NCBI GenBank assembly: GCA_949361645.1
Contig: OX442415.1
Span: 4,566,148-4,630,147 of the forward strand
Length of the DNA stretch: 64,000 nt
From: Spongilla lacustris
Lineage: Eukaryota; Porifera; Demospongiae; Spongillida; Spongillidae
Reading direction: 5' to 3'
Within the stretch, counting starts at the first letter, position 1. The number at the start of each line of letters is the position of its first letter. The notes beneath the pieces were generated by a model that searched no databases, had not been told where the DNA came from, and was given only the letters and a program-made list of their open reading frames with translations. Shown here piece after piece: positions 10,691 to 22,252 of the stretch. The position numbers and the translations under genes are program-made.

Positions 10691-11764
10691 GAATCAGTAT
10701 AGAATAACCAGGTTTTAGGCAAATACGAAGCACATTTATTTATTATCTTTAACACAGTTAAAAAAAATAGCCTGCAATTATTAATTTGACACAGCAATGT
10801 ATGACAACTTTTAATTTATTATAGCTGTGAAGAAAGTTTGAAATGGCATTTTGCTAGTTAATATTCAAAACAACAATTCAAACTTGAAAATCCTTAAAGG
10901 CCACTACAATTTTAATGAACTTTTTAATGACTCACCAATGATGTTTTGAGTTCATTTAATAATGGAGTAATTAGTTATGGTTATTAAAATTAGTCATCCA
11001 TTGAATTCAGTAACTTGAAATCAGTGCTGTTCCACCACATAATCAAATCTAACCTTAGTTATTAGTAAGTATTAAAATCAGTTATCTCTAACCATATTCT
11101 TAAATAACGTTGATAATAGAGGGCTTTGAATATGAGGGTTTTGATACAATTACATAACCACTTAAAATAATTGGAGCCTAACTACTGCAAAAAAAAAATC
11201 CAGCAGTTAATTAGTTTCAATCGTTATAGCAGAGATCATATAATCTCTGGTATTAGGCTGTATATTAAATTCATACATGACAGCAAGTGCCAAGTACATA
11301 TGTTCAGTATAGAGGTACATGTAAATTTGTGGAGGGGTTAAATCTAAATATGCCAGTCAACCTTCTGAGAAGAATAGTCCACTTCAGTGAATACAAAATA
11401 TCATGTGCAGGACATTTCAACTCCAAGAATTATTATCAACTGCCTCCAACTGTTTTTTCAGTCCCTTTTAGCCATTTCCCCTCACACCAAGTCCAGCAAA
11501 TGAGCTCCTCCTATAGCTAGTACCTCCTGATATTGGCATAGGTTTACTGAAGAGTTGAACGTTACATATATATACACCCCTGTAATAACAAACTATTGTT
11601 GCATGTGTGTGCAATGTGTTCAATTGTAATGCAGCTTTGCATTAAAGTAAATAAGGGGATATAATTGTTATGATTTAGGCAATTTCACTCCCGGCGGGAG
11701 GGCCGGGTATTCTCACCCCCCCCCCCCCCCCACCCCCCATGATGACCATTAAAATGTTTGCTTC

Positions 11765-11795
<31 letters not shown>

Positions 11796-12482
11796 ACACT
11801 TTTAAACTCCTTCCTACGCCGCTGGATTTGACATCGCGTCATATCAAACAATTTATTACGCGGTATGCTGTGGTCGGGATTTAACTATCGACGTACAATA
11901 TACATATAGGCGTGGCTGTAACATCAAACCACTCCTACCTAACCATCTGCACGTCGGTCAAATATTGTCAAATCCCCTACTAATCCCGGCATCGCCCGTA
12001 CGGGGCAAATTCTAAGCGTACATGTACAGTGATGTACTCTAATTTATGCCGCGAGAGATAACATAGATATCTGGTGCATTCCATATTTGCCTAGCTTGTT
12101 TCCCTAAAGATAGGGTCTGGGAACGAGACTAGCCACGTACGTACCTTCCAACGGAACCTAAGTGGCAGATCCAACCATCGGCATCAGTATCCGAATATCA
12201 AGAGGTATCAGCAATGCCTAATAAACACTCGCTGAATCTCACAGTCAAAACTCGCGATCGAGCTGCAATTAAGTTTGTCGATCGATATAACGCCCACAAA
12301 GATAGCGGAATATTTATTGGGCACGAGGCCAATTGGGCGTGGTTCTTCCTCCGCAGACATTTGAGTTATGCACATATGATGATAGAATTATATTTTCTGT
12401 CTGGGTACGAGATTGGTTCATCATTTGAGATGCGCACGTGATGATGATCAGTGCAAATGTACGCAGATCTTAGTCCATGTAT
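10691..12482. other. AT-rich gene-free DNA with poly-C tracts
   Basis: No gene was recognised. Two C-runs (about 11,711-11,740 and 11,766-11,780), the second followed by (CA)n, are the only landmarks. Open frames at 11,287-11,520 and 12,214-12,441 have no recognisable motif. Confidence 0.5.
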
Positions 12483-13081
12483 AATATACTTGTGTGCTTT
12501 GACAGAAAATACTTACATACAAAAAAATTCATCACATTAGAGAGCTGTACATGTTTGCATCAGTAAGCAGTATGAGATACATGACATCAATTGGAACAGT
12601 TGTCAACCCATTCAAAGCCCAGAGACAGATCATCCTTCGCACCAAGTACCAATGAACTTCAGATTTTTCACCCCATGAAAGATACTTGTGTGGTGTGTCA
12701 CACCTTCCACCTCCCTCATATTGTTCTTATTAGTTACTGTGGCAACCTGATAAGGTACTCTGACCTTGTGCAACCATCATAGAATTGTCAGTGCTGTTGT
12801 TGCACACACTTTATATACACATGTATGGAGAGAAAGGCAAGTGTAGAATAGGGAGGGAGGGAGGGTGAGGAGAAAGGGTTCCATAAGGTTATAAGGTGAT
12901 TAATCTATGGCTAAACTGTCACATTTGATCACATATGCACATGTTAACGTATGCCATTAAACAGGACGCTGACTGTTGATTCAATATTTTAGGTATAGGT
13001 AGGTAAAGACTAGAGAAACACACTATTAATCTTCACCAACACACACACCACACATTCTAAAATAGTATACTGTTTGTTGCA
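12483..13081. repeat. Segmental duplication, copy 1
   Basis: About 600 bp colinear with 16,663-17,210. Shared blocks include TTCATCACATTAGAGAGC, AGACAGATCATCCTTC and TTCTAAAATAGTATACTGT. Scattered indels show it is not recent. Confidence 0.85.
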
Positions 13082-13497
13082 TGTCTAACATGTATGTACT
13101 ATAATTAAAAGTTGGTGTGCACAGGTGACATGGCACCAATTGTCATGTGATCTGGGAAGGGGGGAGGGTACATACCATGGGAGGCATGTGGCGGGGGCGT
13201 TCAGAACAATCCTTACAACAGTATCATTCTTTCGGTGGACAGCTTACTATCTGAATGTATGTGTGTGTGTGCATGTGTGTGTGTATCCTCTCAAGGTGTT
13301 TTGCCTTTACATTTGGAGTGTATTGTACAATAAATAGGTTTTCTACTATAGGTCTACAATGTATAATTAATAAATTTTATTTGCAATGTTTAGCAAAAAT
13401 GGCAAGTATTGGCACAGTACGTACATGCATTTGCATACAGCTATTATGTGTATGTATGGATGTATGCATGTAGGTATGCATGTTTATATGTGTTGTA

Positions 13498-13879
13498 TTT
13501 ATGTATGTATGTATGTATGTATGTATGTATGTATGTATGTATGTATGTATGTATGTATGTATGTATGTATGTATGTATGTATGTATGTATGTATGTATGT
13601 ATGTATGTATGTATGTATGTATGTATGTATGTATGTATGTATGTATGTATGTATGTATGTATGTATGTATGTATGTATGTATGTATGTATGTATGTATGT
13701 ATGTATGTATGCATGCATGTATGTATGTATGTATGTATGTATGTATGTATGTATGTATGTATGTATGTATGTATGTATGTATGTATGTATGTATGTATGT
13801 ATGTATGTATGTATGTATGTATGTATGTATGCATGTATGCATGTATGTATGTATGTATGTATGTATGTATGTATGTATG

Positions 13880-13910
<31 letters not shown>

Positions 13911-14035
13911 GTATGTATGTATGTATGTATGTACATTTATGTATGTATGTATGTATGTAAGTATGTATGTATGTACATGTATATGTATGTATGTGTGTGT
14001 ATGTATGTATGTATGCATGTATGTATGTATGTATG
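13498..14035. repeat. (ATGT)n tetranucleotide microsatellite
   Basis: More than 500 bp of nearly pure GTAT/ATGT repeat with rare point variants (GCATGC near 13,710, GTAAGT near 13,908). Long open frames across it in all phases are artefacts of a repeat without stop codons. Confidence 0.97.
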
Positions 14036-14160
14036 TGTGTTGTGTGCATTGTGTGATGCGTGTGTGTGTTGTGTGTGTACATATGGAAAATGTACGTGTA
14101 TTTGTTTATGTTTGTATGTGTAGGTATGTATGTATGTACATGTATGTGCATGTATGTGTG

Positions 14161-14164
<4 letters not shown>

Positions 14165-14192
<28 letters not shown>
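14165..14192. repeat. (TA)n dinucleotide run
   Basis: A short pure TA tract just after the tetranucleotide array. Confidence 0.9.
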
Positions 14193-14195
<3 letters not shown>

Positions 14196-14599
14196 GTGTG
14201 GATCTTATGAAGATCCACTTAATTGTAACATGCATGTACTAAAATTAATTGCAAGATATATAAACTGAACAAATGATATGGATACACTATATGAATGCTT
14301 CTGTACAATGTTCCTAAATGTATGTGCAAAGTGTTTAGGGTGAACCAGAATCATGCAGTAGGTACATAACTTGGGTTAAATGTTCAGTGACAAATTACCT
14401 GAAGTAGAGACCCCATGGTTATAGTGTCCCCTGCATAGGCACATATCATTGATGGTCTAGTTACAAATACAAGAAGAACAGGCCAGTACCAGTGTATATT
14501 AATTAACACTGCAATAGGAAGTAGAACCAATAACTGAATGTTAACCAGTTATATGAGTCCATTTCACGAGAAAGGGGTGCATTTGTATGCATACAAAAT

Positions 14600-14850
14600 G
14601 TATATACATGCATGTATACAGAACGTGTGCATGCATCCATCCATCCATTAATCCACCCACATACATGCATACATATACACAGATATACAAATAATTATAC
14701 ATATACATACACACACATACATACATACACATACATACACACATACATACATACACATGCATGCATACATACATACATACATACATACATACATACATAC
14801 ATACATACATACACACATACATACACACATACATATACACATATATCACA
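14600..14850. repeat. (ACAT)n microsatellite, opposite strand sense
   Basis: CATA/ACAT repeats, the reverse complement of the 13.5-kb array, with ACACAT variants. The two arrays are inverted relative to each other across 0.6 kb. Confidence 0.9.
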
Positions 14851-14981
14851 CGCAGCATGCATGCCTTCTTGCACTAGATATAATATACACGTATGTATAT
14901 ACATATTATATATATAAATTATATATATATAATAATTATATAATTATTATAATTTTATATATATATATAATTATAATTATA

Positions 14982-15809
14982 TATGGGAAAGTTTACGAGA
15001 AAAGGGACCTAGCGTGTATTATAAAAAAGTATAATAAAAATGCATTACGTTTGATTTGCTATAACTTCCGAACAGTTAACGCTATCAACTTCCTATTTTC
15101 AACACTTCATACTGCACCATTTCTCTATGGTAAAATACATTTTGGAGTCTTGCACTTGCTCCGTGTCAGTATTGCAACGTTCGATACCCCACTGGGTTCA
15201 AACCCGCCATAACTTTCGGTAGGAGTAATCAATTCGCTTCAAATTCGGTTTGTAGGTAGAGAGGTCCTATACCTATCGATTTGTTCTGTTCGTTAATTTT
15301 TATGCCATCCATTACGGAGTTACAGTTGAACAAACTACGTGCACGTTTTCCCGCTTAATTCGCGCCAATGTTATATCCCCGCCTCCCCATACATTGAGCG
15401 GAACGCAATTTGCCCATATCATTGGCGCGAATCGAGCGCGAAACTGGGCACGTAGTTTGTTCAACTGTATCTCCGTAATGGATGGCATAAAAATCAACGA
15501 ACAGAACAAATCGATAGGTATAGGACCTCTCTACCTACAAACCGAATTTGAAGCGAATTGATTACTCCTACCCAAAGTTATGGCGGGTTTGAACCCGGTG
15601 GGGTATCGAACGTTGCAATACTGACACGGAGCAAGTGCAAGACTCCAAAATGTATTTTACCATAGAGAAATGGTGCAGTATGAAGTGTTGAAAATAGGAA
15701 GTTGATAGCGTTAACTGTTCGGAAGTTATAGCAAATCAAACGTAATGCATTTTTATTATACTTTTTTATAATACACGCTAGGTCCCTTTTCTCGTAAACT
15801 TTCCCATAT
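14982..15809. mobile_element. Palindromic foldback/MITE-like element 1
   Basis: The sequence from TATGGGAAAGTTTACGAG to its exact complement CTCGTAAACTTTCCCATA folds into a near-perfect hairpin with arms of about 390-400 bp and a loop of about 50 bp (centre near 15,395). AT-rich DNA flanks it. It has no coding capacity. Confidence 0.85.
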
Positions 15810-15825
15810 AATTATATATAATATT

Positions 15826-16656
15826 ATATATGGGACAGTTCACGCGAAAATTGCGCTTCGTATATATAAATAAAATGTTATAAAATTGCCTTGCGTTTGA
15901 ATGACTTTAACTTACGAATGGTTAAGGCTATCGACTTCCTATTTTCAACACTTCATACTACACCATTTCTCTGGGGTAAAATACAGTTTGGAGTCTTGGA
16001 CATTCTCCATGCCTGTATTGCAACGTCCGATACCCCTCCAGGTTCAAATCCACCGTAACTTTTGTTAATAGTAATCAAATCGCTTCAAATTCGGATTGTA
16101 GGTAGAGAGGTCCTATACCTATCGATTTGTTCTGTTCGTTAATTTTTATACCATCCGTTACGGAGATACAGTTGAACAAACTACGTGCACGTTTTCCCGC
16201 TAGATTCGCGCCAATGTTATCATCTCCGCCTCCCCATACATCGAGTGGGACGCACTTTGCCCAAATCGTTAGCGCGAATCGAGCGCGAAAATTTACACGT
16301 AGTTTGTTCAACTGTATCTCCGTAACGGATGACATAAAAAATAACGAACAGAAGAAACCAGTAGGTATAGGACCTCTCTACCTACAAACCGAATTTGAAG
16401 CGATTTGATTACTATTATCAAAAGTTATGGCGGGTTTGAACCTGGAGGGGTATCGGACGTTGCAATACAGGCATGGAGAAGGTCCAAGACTTCAAACTGT
16501 ATTTTAACATAGAGAAATGGTGTGGTATGAAGTGTTGAAAATAGGAAGTCGATAGCTTTAACCATTCGTAAGTTAAAGTTATTCAAACGCAAGGTAATTT
16601 TATAACATTTTATTAATATATACGAAGCGCAATTTTCGCGTGAACTGTCCCATATA
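15826..16656. mobile_element. Palindromic foldback/MITE-like element 2
   Basis: A second hairpin element with termini TATGGGACAGTTCACGCG and its complement, separated from element 1 by only about 20 bp of TA-rich DNA. The inner arms share long blocks with element 1 (GAGGTCCTATACCTATCG, AACAAACTACGTGCACG), so both belong to one family, but the outer 80 bp have diverged. Confidence 0.85.
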
Positions 16657-16662
16657 TATATA

Positions 16663-17210
16663 AAATATACACTCATGTGCCTTGACCAAAAATACATGCT
16701 AAAAATTCATCACATTAGAGAGCAAGATATGACAACATTAGTATACTAAGCAGTATAGGATACGCCATAAACTGGAACAGTTTACAACCCATTCGAAGCC
16801 CAAAGACAGATCATCCTTCACACCATGTACTACTGAAGTGCAGTTTTCTCTCCCCATGAAAAGATACTATAATATGTTAAGATAATATATTGTTCTTATT
16901 CGTTACTATGGCAACCTGATAAGCCTTATGTTTAAATTGTTAGTGCTGTTGTTGTACACACTTTATAGACACATGTATGGAGAGAAAGGCAGGGCTAGGG
17001 AGGGAGGGAGCTTGAGGAAAAAGGGTTCCATAAGGTCATAATATGGCTAAACTATCAGATTTGATCACATATGCACATGTTAACGTATGCCATTAAACAG
17101 GACGCTGACTGGCGATTAAATATTTTAGGTATTGGTAGGTTAAGACTAGAGTTAATCTTCACCAACACACACACGCACACATTCTAAAATAGTATACTGT
17201 TTTTAGCATC
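16663..17210. repeat. Segmental duplication, copy 2
   Basis: Colinear with 12,483-13,081 and starting within 10 bp of the end of palindromic element 2. It diverges from copy 1 after ATAGTATACTGTTT. Confidence 0.85.
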
Positions 17211-17544
17211 GGGTATACACCACGATACAGAACGCAACAACTTATAAATTAATAGGTGCACACGCCTACAGGGCGTACGTATTCCGTGCAGTGGGGGCCG
17301 ATTCCGGTCATTGGAGACAGGTCGGCCCTGCTTCCAGACCATTATTCCGTTGCAGATGGAGCACTGTTCATTATGTTGATAAAGACGACGATACTTCATT
17401 TTTCATTTTTCAATACTTTGCGACGCGCTGAATTTAGGCCACAAATTGAATTCCATCACGTGCAACATTGACAATCGAGCCCAAAAGGCCCTCCGTGTAT
17501 AAATAGAAATAAGAGAAAATAAAATGTGGAAAAGTACACAGACC

Positions 17545-17558
17545 GGTTACACACCCTA
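17545..17558. mobile_element. Isolated hAT right end
   Basis: GGTTACACACCCTA, identical to the right end of the element at 8,861-10,314. No matching left end was found upstream, so the copy is truncated. Confidence 0.6.
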
Positions 17559-17660
17559 CTAAACCATTCCTGACAAATGGGACTAGTAGTATATTATTTC
17601 CAGCGATATCATCCTTAAAACCATCAATGTATGCCGTCAAGTCATTAGAAGTCTTCATTG
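17559..17660 (-). pseudogene. Short coding-like fragment cut by a hAT end
   Basis: The minus strand has a TTTCTCAG acceptor-like site followed by an open frame reading TMKTSNDLTAYIDGFKDDIA and about 15 further residues, which stops being protein-like exactly at the hAT end. The family is not recognised. It could be an exon interrupted by the transposon. Confidence 0.3.
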
Positions 17661-18516
17661 TGCTGAGAAAATTACAAAAGAATGCGATGAACCGTTTACG
17701 TTGTCATGCTATAGATATATAACCATGAATATTCATAACCTCTCCACCAATACACACCCTGCGCATCAACCAATATTAACCATTTTTATAAGGCATGTAA
17801 CACGAAGGAAGCATAACATAATTCGTAAGTGGAAGCGAACGCCCGATGAGCGTACGAATTGGAACACTGTTTTGTGATCATTTAAAAAGCAACAGACTTA
17901 ACAGTGCAACGTGGATAAGCAAAGGTAAGCACGGAATCGTATATAAATGAGTGCTCTGTGCATGATTAATACAAAGTTAACGCGATTACCTCAAGCTTTA
18001 TCGCTATCTGTGTTCGAATGCTGTTGCACACTAAATATACCACCTTGCGCATCAGCCAATGTTTGTGAAATTTGGATAGCATACAAAACCATCCCTACCA
18101 GAGCTTTTGGGCATGCAGCTTTTTGTTTGTGCCTCTCATTCAAACTTAAAATTCTATCGTTACGGTTGTGAGATAAAGGTATTTGAGCGTGCCCTATATA
18201 CAAATAATCCACGAGCAAATTAATTGCACAAAAGACTCATAAAAACTTAAGTCCACCAGTGTACTACCTAAATCGTACAGCAGTTTTACCAAATTTGGTG
18301 CTACTCGTAGTGTAAAGCTTCTCTTTTCTTCGCGCTTTGCAATGTCTCCGAAAAATTGTGTCACAATTTTTGAAGATTTATTGGGTCACGGATTTTCGGT
18401 ACTTATCCGCAATTTATTCAAGTACTTACCTATGGGGGGGGGGACAGTTTGCCCTAGTGCAGAATGTCCGGGGGAACATTCCGCACCGGGGGATAATCCA
18501 TGCACCCTCCCACAGC
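17661..18516. other. No gene recognised
   Basis: Nothing supported on either strand. A G9 run lies near 18,435. Confidence 0.4.
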
Positions 18517-18622
18517 GGCCATGTTTTTTGGTGTTCCCAGTTCTGTTACAGAATGTTTTCAATCTGTAACAGATTACTTACAACCTGTAACAGAACTGGG
18601 GACACTAAAAAACATGACCGCC
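18517..18622. repeat. 106-bp hairpin element
   Basis: Arms of about 35 bp: GTTCCCAGTTCTGTTACAG at the left pairs with CTGTAACAGAACTGGGGAC at the right, and the pairing extends outward through CATGTTTTTTGGTG and its complement. Probably a tiny MITE. Confidence 0.7.
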
Positions 18623-18676
18623 AATCTTCCCGGGATGACACTGCAACTTCTCCATACATTGGCATGCATATTATTG

Positions 18677-18712
18677 TATACTCGCAGTTACTTCCTACGT
18701 ATGCGTTATATT
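18677..18712. repeat. Unoccupied paralogue of the 23-kb insertion site
   Basis: TACTCGCAGTTACTTCCTAC runs on into GTATGCGTTATAT. The same sequence is split at 21,914-21,932 and 45,217-45,240 by the outer foldback element. It shows the pre-insertion state and supports the 11-bp target duplication. Confidence 0.75.
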
Positions 18713-18895
18713 ACGGCGGGTTTAACAATTTATAATATTTCTCGGTTCCAGACCCAACGGATATCATGCAGGTATCTATATAAATTATAAATTGTTATAT
18801 AGATATTCAATAGTAGTAGTGTATAGTCTTGCGCTTTCCCGACAAGAAATACATTTCTGCATGTACCTTCATTCACGACTCTATAGAGACTATAA

Positions 18896-19535
18896 CCCTT
18901 TGCCCGCCACGGGCATATATATATGCCCGTCTAGATAGACCGCCACGGCATATTTGTATACATTTGCGGATGGCGCGCTAGTTTTACGCATCTACCTAAA
19001 AGCTCTACAGGATTTCGTCCGAACATGGTTACCAATAGTCATCTCCAACGTTAGCAAGCGCGTAAAGCCAGCTGCTACGGTTTGTTGGTCCTTCGAACGA
19101 GCAGACGAGTAAGCGCGCTTCATTCAACGTAGCGGATGAAATTAGTATGCTCAACGACCCTATGAGCGATGAAGAGTTGAGCGACGATGAATTTGGAGGG
19201 TGTGAACATGGAATCCTGTGAATACCTAATCGCATGCAATGAGATAAACCACACAGCTACACCCCACCTACATGTACAACTACAACCCACACAACCACAT
19301 CATATGATACACCACAAGGGCCTGCATGCACTGTTCTGTGCTTGACTTCTTCAAGATCAATGATGAAATGCTGCCAGGTATTGCAGAGCAAACAAATCTT
19401 TGTGTTATCAGCAGAAATTGAAGTCCCACGCCTGCATCAATGTGGAAGCATGCAGGTACCTCATGATGCTGCAGAAGTAAGAAAATTTATTGCAACAACA
19501 ATTGTGATGGGCCTAGTACCGTACCATATAGTATG
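18896..19535 (+). pseudogene. piggyBac-like transposon remnant
   Basis: The left end reads CCCTTTGCCCGCCACGGGCA and is followed by a palindromic ATATATAT..GCCCG stretch, as in piggyBac-family termini. The flank is TATAA rather than a clean TTAA. Downstream pieces recall the DDE_Tnp_1_7 domain: an acidic N-terminal segment (MSDEELSDDEFG, near 19,162-19,197), LDFFKINDEMLPGIAEQTN (19,341-19,397) and, in another frame, EVRKFIATTIVMGLVPYH (19,471-19,524). Stops and frame changes separate them, and a minisatellite replaces the catalytic region. No right end was found. Confidence 0.55.
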
Positions 19536-19539
19536 TTCC

Positions 19540-20620
19540 CTTGCATCACATCCATGTTCCCTTCATACACAATACCCATGTTCCCTCCTCAAACCACACC
19601 CATCATCCCTCCTTACATCACACCCACGTTACCTCCTTGCGCCAGAACCATGTTCACCCCTTGTATCACAACCATATTCCCCCCTTGTGCCAGAACCATG
19701 TTCACCACTTGTGCCAGAACCATGTTCACCCCTTGTGCCAGAACCATGTTCACCCCTTGCGCCAAAACCATGTTCACCCCTTGTGCCAGAACCATACATG
19801 TTCACCTCTTGTGCCAGAACCATGTTCAACCCTTGTGCCAGAACCATGTTCACCCCTTGTGCCAGAACAATGTTCACCCCTTGTGCCAGAACCATGTTCA
19901 CCCCTTGCGCCAGAACCATGTTCACCCCTTGTGCCAGAACCATGTTCACCCCTTGTGCCAGAACCATGTTCACCCCTTGCGCCAAAACCATGTTCACCCC
20001 TTGTGCCAGAACCATGTTCACCTCTTGTGCCAGAACCACGTTCCCCCCTTGTGCCAGAGCCATGTTCACCCCTTGCGCCAGAACCATGTTCACCCCTTGC
20101 ATCACAACCATATTCCCCCCTTGCGCAACAACCATGTTCACCTCTTGCGCCAGAACCATGTTCACCCCTTGTACCAGAACCATGTTCACCCCTTGCATCA
20201 CGATAGTCCCCCTTGCACCAGAATCATATTCATCCCTTGCATCACAACCGCATTCCCCCCTTGTGCCAGAAACATGTTCACCCCTTGCGCTAGAATCATG
20301 TTCACCCCTTGCATCCCAACCATATTCCCCCCTTGCGCAAGAACCATGTTCACCCCTTGCTCCAGAACCCCTTGTATCAGAATCATGTTTACCCCTTGTG
20401 CCAGAACCATGTTCACCCCTTGCGCCAGAACCATGTTCACCCCTTGCGCCAGAACCATGTTCACCCCTTGCGCCAGAACCATGTTCACCCCTTGCGCCAG
20501 AACCATGTTCACCCCTTGCATCACAACCATATTCCCCCCTTGTGCAAGAACCATGTTCACCCCTTGCGCCAGAACCATGTTCACCCCTTGCATAACAACC
20601 AAGTTCTCCCCTTGCATCTC
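19540..20620. repeat. 24-bp minisatellite, open in several frames
   Basis: About 45 tandem units with the core TTCACCCCTTGYGCCAGAAC, ending CATG. A variant has TTGCATCACAACCATA. Because the unit is a multiple of three and free of stops, frames of up to 417 codons run through it on both strands. The peptide repeats (such as FTPCARTM) are not evidence of a gene. Confidence 0.95.
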
Positions 20621-20639
20621 AACTATGCTCAAACTAACA

Positions 20640-21320
20640 CCACTCCCATCTTCCCTCCTCACACCACACCCATACTCAGGTACCTTCCATACTTCACTAT
20701 CATTTTTACCCTTTAGATTACAATGGTATAGGTAAAATAACTTTGTAACACTTGATACTGTACCATATACAACTTACTATTCCTTTTGCGATGTGCTTTC
20801 TCTTCGTTTCCATTTGATGGGCATCGTCTCGAACAGCTGGTATGTTAGTGAGTATGGCTGAAGTGATCAACCGCTAAATATTAAAAGTCTAACGCATATA
20901 GGAGCACAAAAAATGTTATAGCAAGACCGACCGTGATAATATCGTCGTCCGGATTACCTTAGCAGAACTGCCTATTCTCGACCGTTTGAAGCGACATGAA
21001 CTTGACGTTCCAAGTATTACGAAAATCGAGCGGAATGAGTTCAAATACCACAGTCGGGATAGTAGAACCCCTTTAAGACTCACATGGAGAAGATTAGCTC
21101 GATTGTACGCGCCATTTAGACAAAAAGGCCCAAGGCGCGAATGATACGCTCCAATAATAAATTCAATTTACAGCTCTGGCGTATATATAGCGTAATTATT
21201 GTAACAACTTCCGGTTACATCAAAGGGATATATAGCATTTCTTCAGTTCCGCTCTATATCCTCTGTACTGATATATATTTTTATTCCAACGGTACCGCCC
21301 TTCTCATGCAATATCGCTAA
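20640..21320. other. No gene recognised
   Basis: Nothing supported. This is the 3' flank of the small minus-strand gene. Confidence 0.4.
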
Positions 21321-21322
21321 TT

Positions 21323-21328
21323 TTATTG
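21323..21328 (-). terminator. Polyadenylation signal
   Basis: AATAAA on the minus strand about 45 nt after the stop codon at 21,371. Confidence 0.6.
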
Positions 21329-21370
21329 ATAAATTAAAAAAACTCCGCCACCTTCACCTATCTGGAACAC

Positions 21371-21847
21371 TCAGGGACCACAATGTCCACATGCATGCAC
21401 AGGTTCGCAGCTGTAGGTCGGTGTCGCATCCGTACATGTATATGTCGGAATCTCCGTTGCAGGTGTCCAGGCAGGTGCAGAAGGCAGATCCATAGGGGGT
21501 AAATATGGCTGTGCTGCGGGTGAGGGTTCTGTGTAAGGAGCGTACCCAACTCCTGCATCTGCGTTGCTATACCCGACACTGTAGCTGCCGGCATTATTGC
21601 CCTTACTGGCCGCTGTAGATTTAATTGAAAGACAGACTAAGCAAAATACACAGCAGAATATTATGGAGATAAATCCCACTGGCAAACCGATGGCTAAGCC
21701 AAGCAGGAGATTTAGATCTATGAAATGGTGAGCGGAAGAGAATGTGAACGATTATTTCACATGTAGGCATTTTAGCTGACCTTGAGCGACTACCCCGGCG
21801 GGCAGGAAAATGTATGAGACCAGGATACAAAGAAGACGTTCGTACAT
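21371..21847 (-). CDS. Small secretory-pathway membrane protein, two exons
   Basis: Exon 1 (21,781-21,847) starts at an ATG in good context (GCCATGT) and encodes a signal-peptide-like segment (MYERLLC...LPAGVVAQ). It ends in a GTCAGC donor. A 63-bp intron (21,718-21,780; acceptor TTTCATAG) joins in phase to exon 2 (21,371-21,717). The 137-aa product has a hydrophobic span right after the signal (LLLGLAIGLPVGFISIIFC, continuing CVFCLVC). A cytosolic tail rich in Pro, Tyr, Ser and Cys follows (YAPYTEPSPAAQPYLPPM), ending CEPVHACGHCGP. There is almost no ectodomain. The layout recalls small adaptor-like membrane proteins (Shisa/CYYR type), but no family is claimed. An 11-bp target duplication and a 23-kb transposon nest begin 86 bp upstream of the ATG. 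Confidence 0.7.
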
Positions 21848-21921
21848 GGCCTTCTCACTGTACGCAGTATCTTTGATGCGTGGTATTGGCATGCATTGTA
21901 GTGTAAACTACAAATACTCGC

Positions 21922-21932
21922 AGTTACTCCCT
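21922..21932. repeat. 11-bp target duplication of the outer foldback element (left)
   Basis: AGTTACTCCCT, repeated exactly at 45,217-45,227. Confidence 0.8.
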
Positions 21933-22011
21933 AGTTGGGCGTGGCCCGACCTTCGCGTATTGGCGGTGCGGGTAAAGCCTGTACCTGGATTTGTAGCCAT
22001 CTGATCATAGT

Positions 22012-22019
22012 GCTGCGGG
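22012..22019. repeat. 8-bp target duplication of hAT-like element B (left)
   Basis: GCTGCGGG; its partner at 44,220-44,227 is GCTGTGGG (7 of 8). Confidence 0.65.
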
Positions 22020-22252
22020 CAGTGCTGCCGCGATATGGTCTTTAGCCGATATCGCCTATATCGCGATATATCGTGATATGAGTAAAAGATCGCGATATAG
22101 TAGCGCGATATTTTAAGTACTGTATATTCATTGAGCAATCATTAATCAATAACCTCACAATTTTCATGCAAGTTGAGGCTGCGTTGTTGTGGTGGCGACA
22201 CAAGAACAAACGCATAACATGCTATATGGCGCGGGAGGGGGGAGGCCGGGCC

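Noticed and set aside
13377..14268. Long frames of Met-Tyr-Val-Cys or His-Thr-Tyr-Ile repeats on both strands
   Set aside because: They are translations of a tetranucleotide microsatellite, which has no stops in most frames.
15312..16408. Frames of 65-93 codons sharing TEIQLNKLRA
   Set aside because: They are translations of complementary arms of the palindromic elements and occur on both strands.
19342..20735. Frames of 400-417 codons reading as proline/cysteine repeat proteins
   Set aside because: The 24-bp minisatellite keeps several frames open on both strands; no start context, signal or flanking domain supports a gene.
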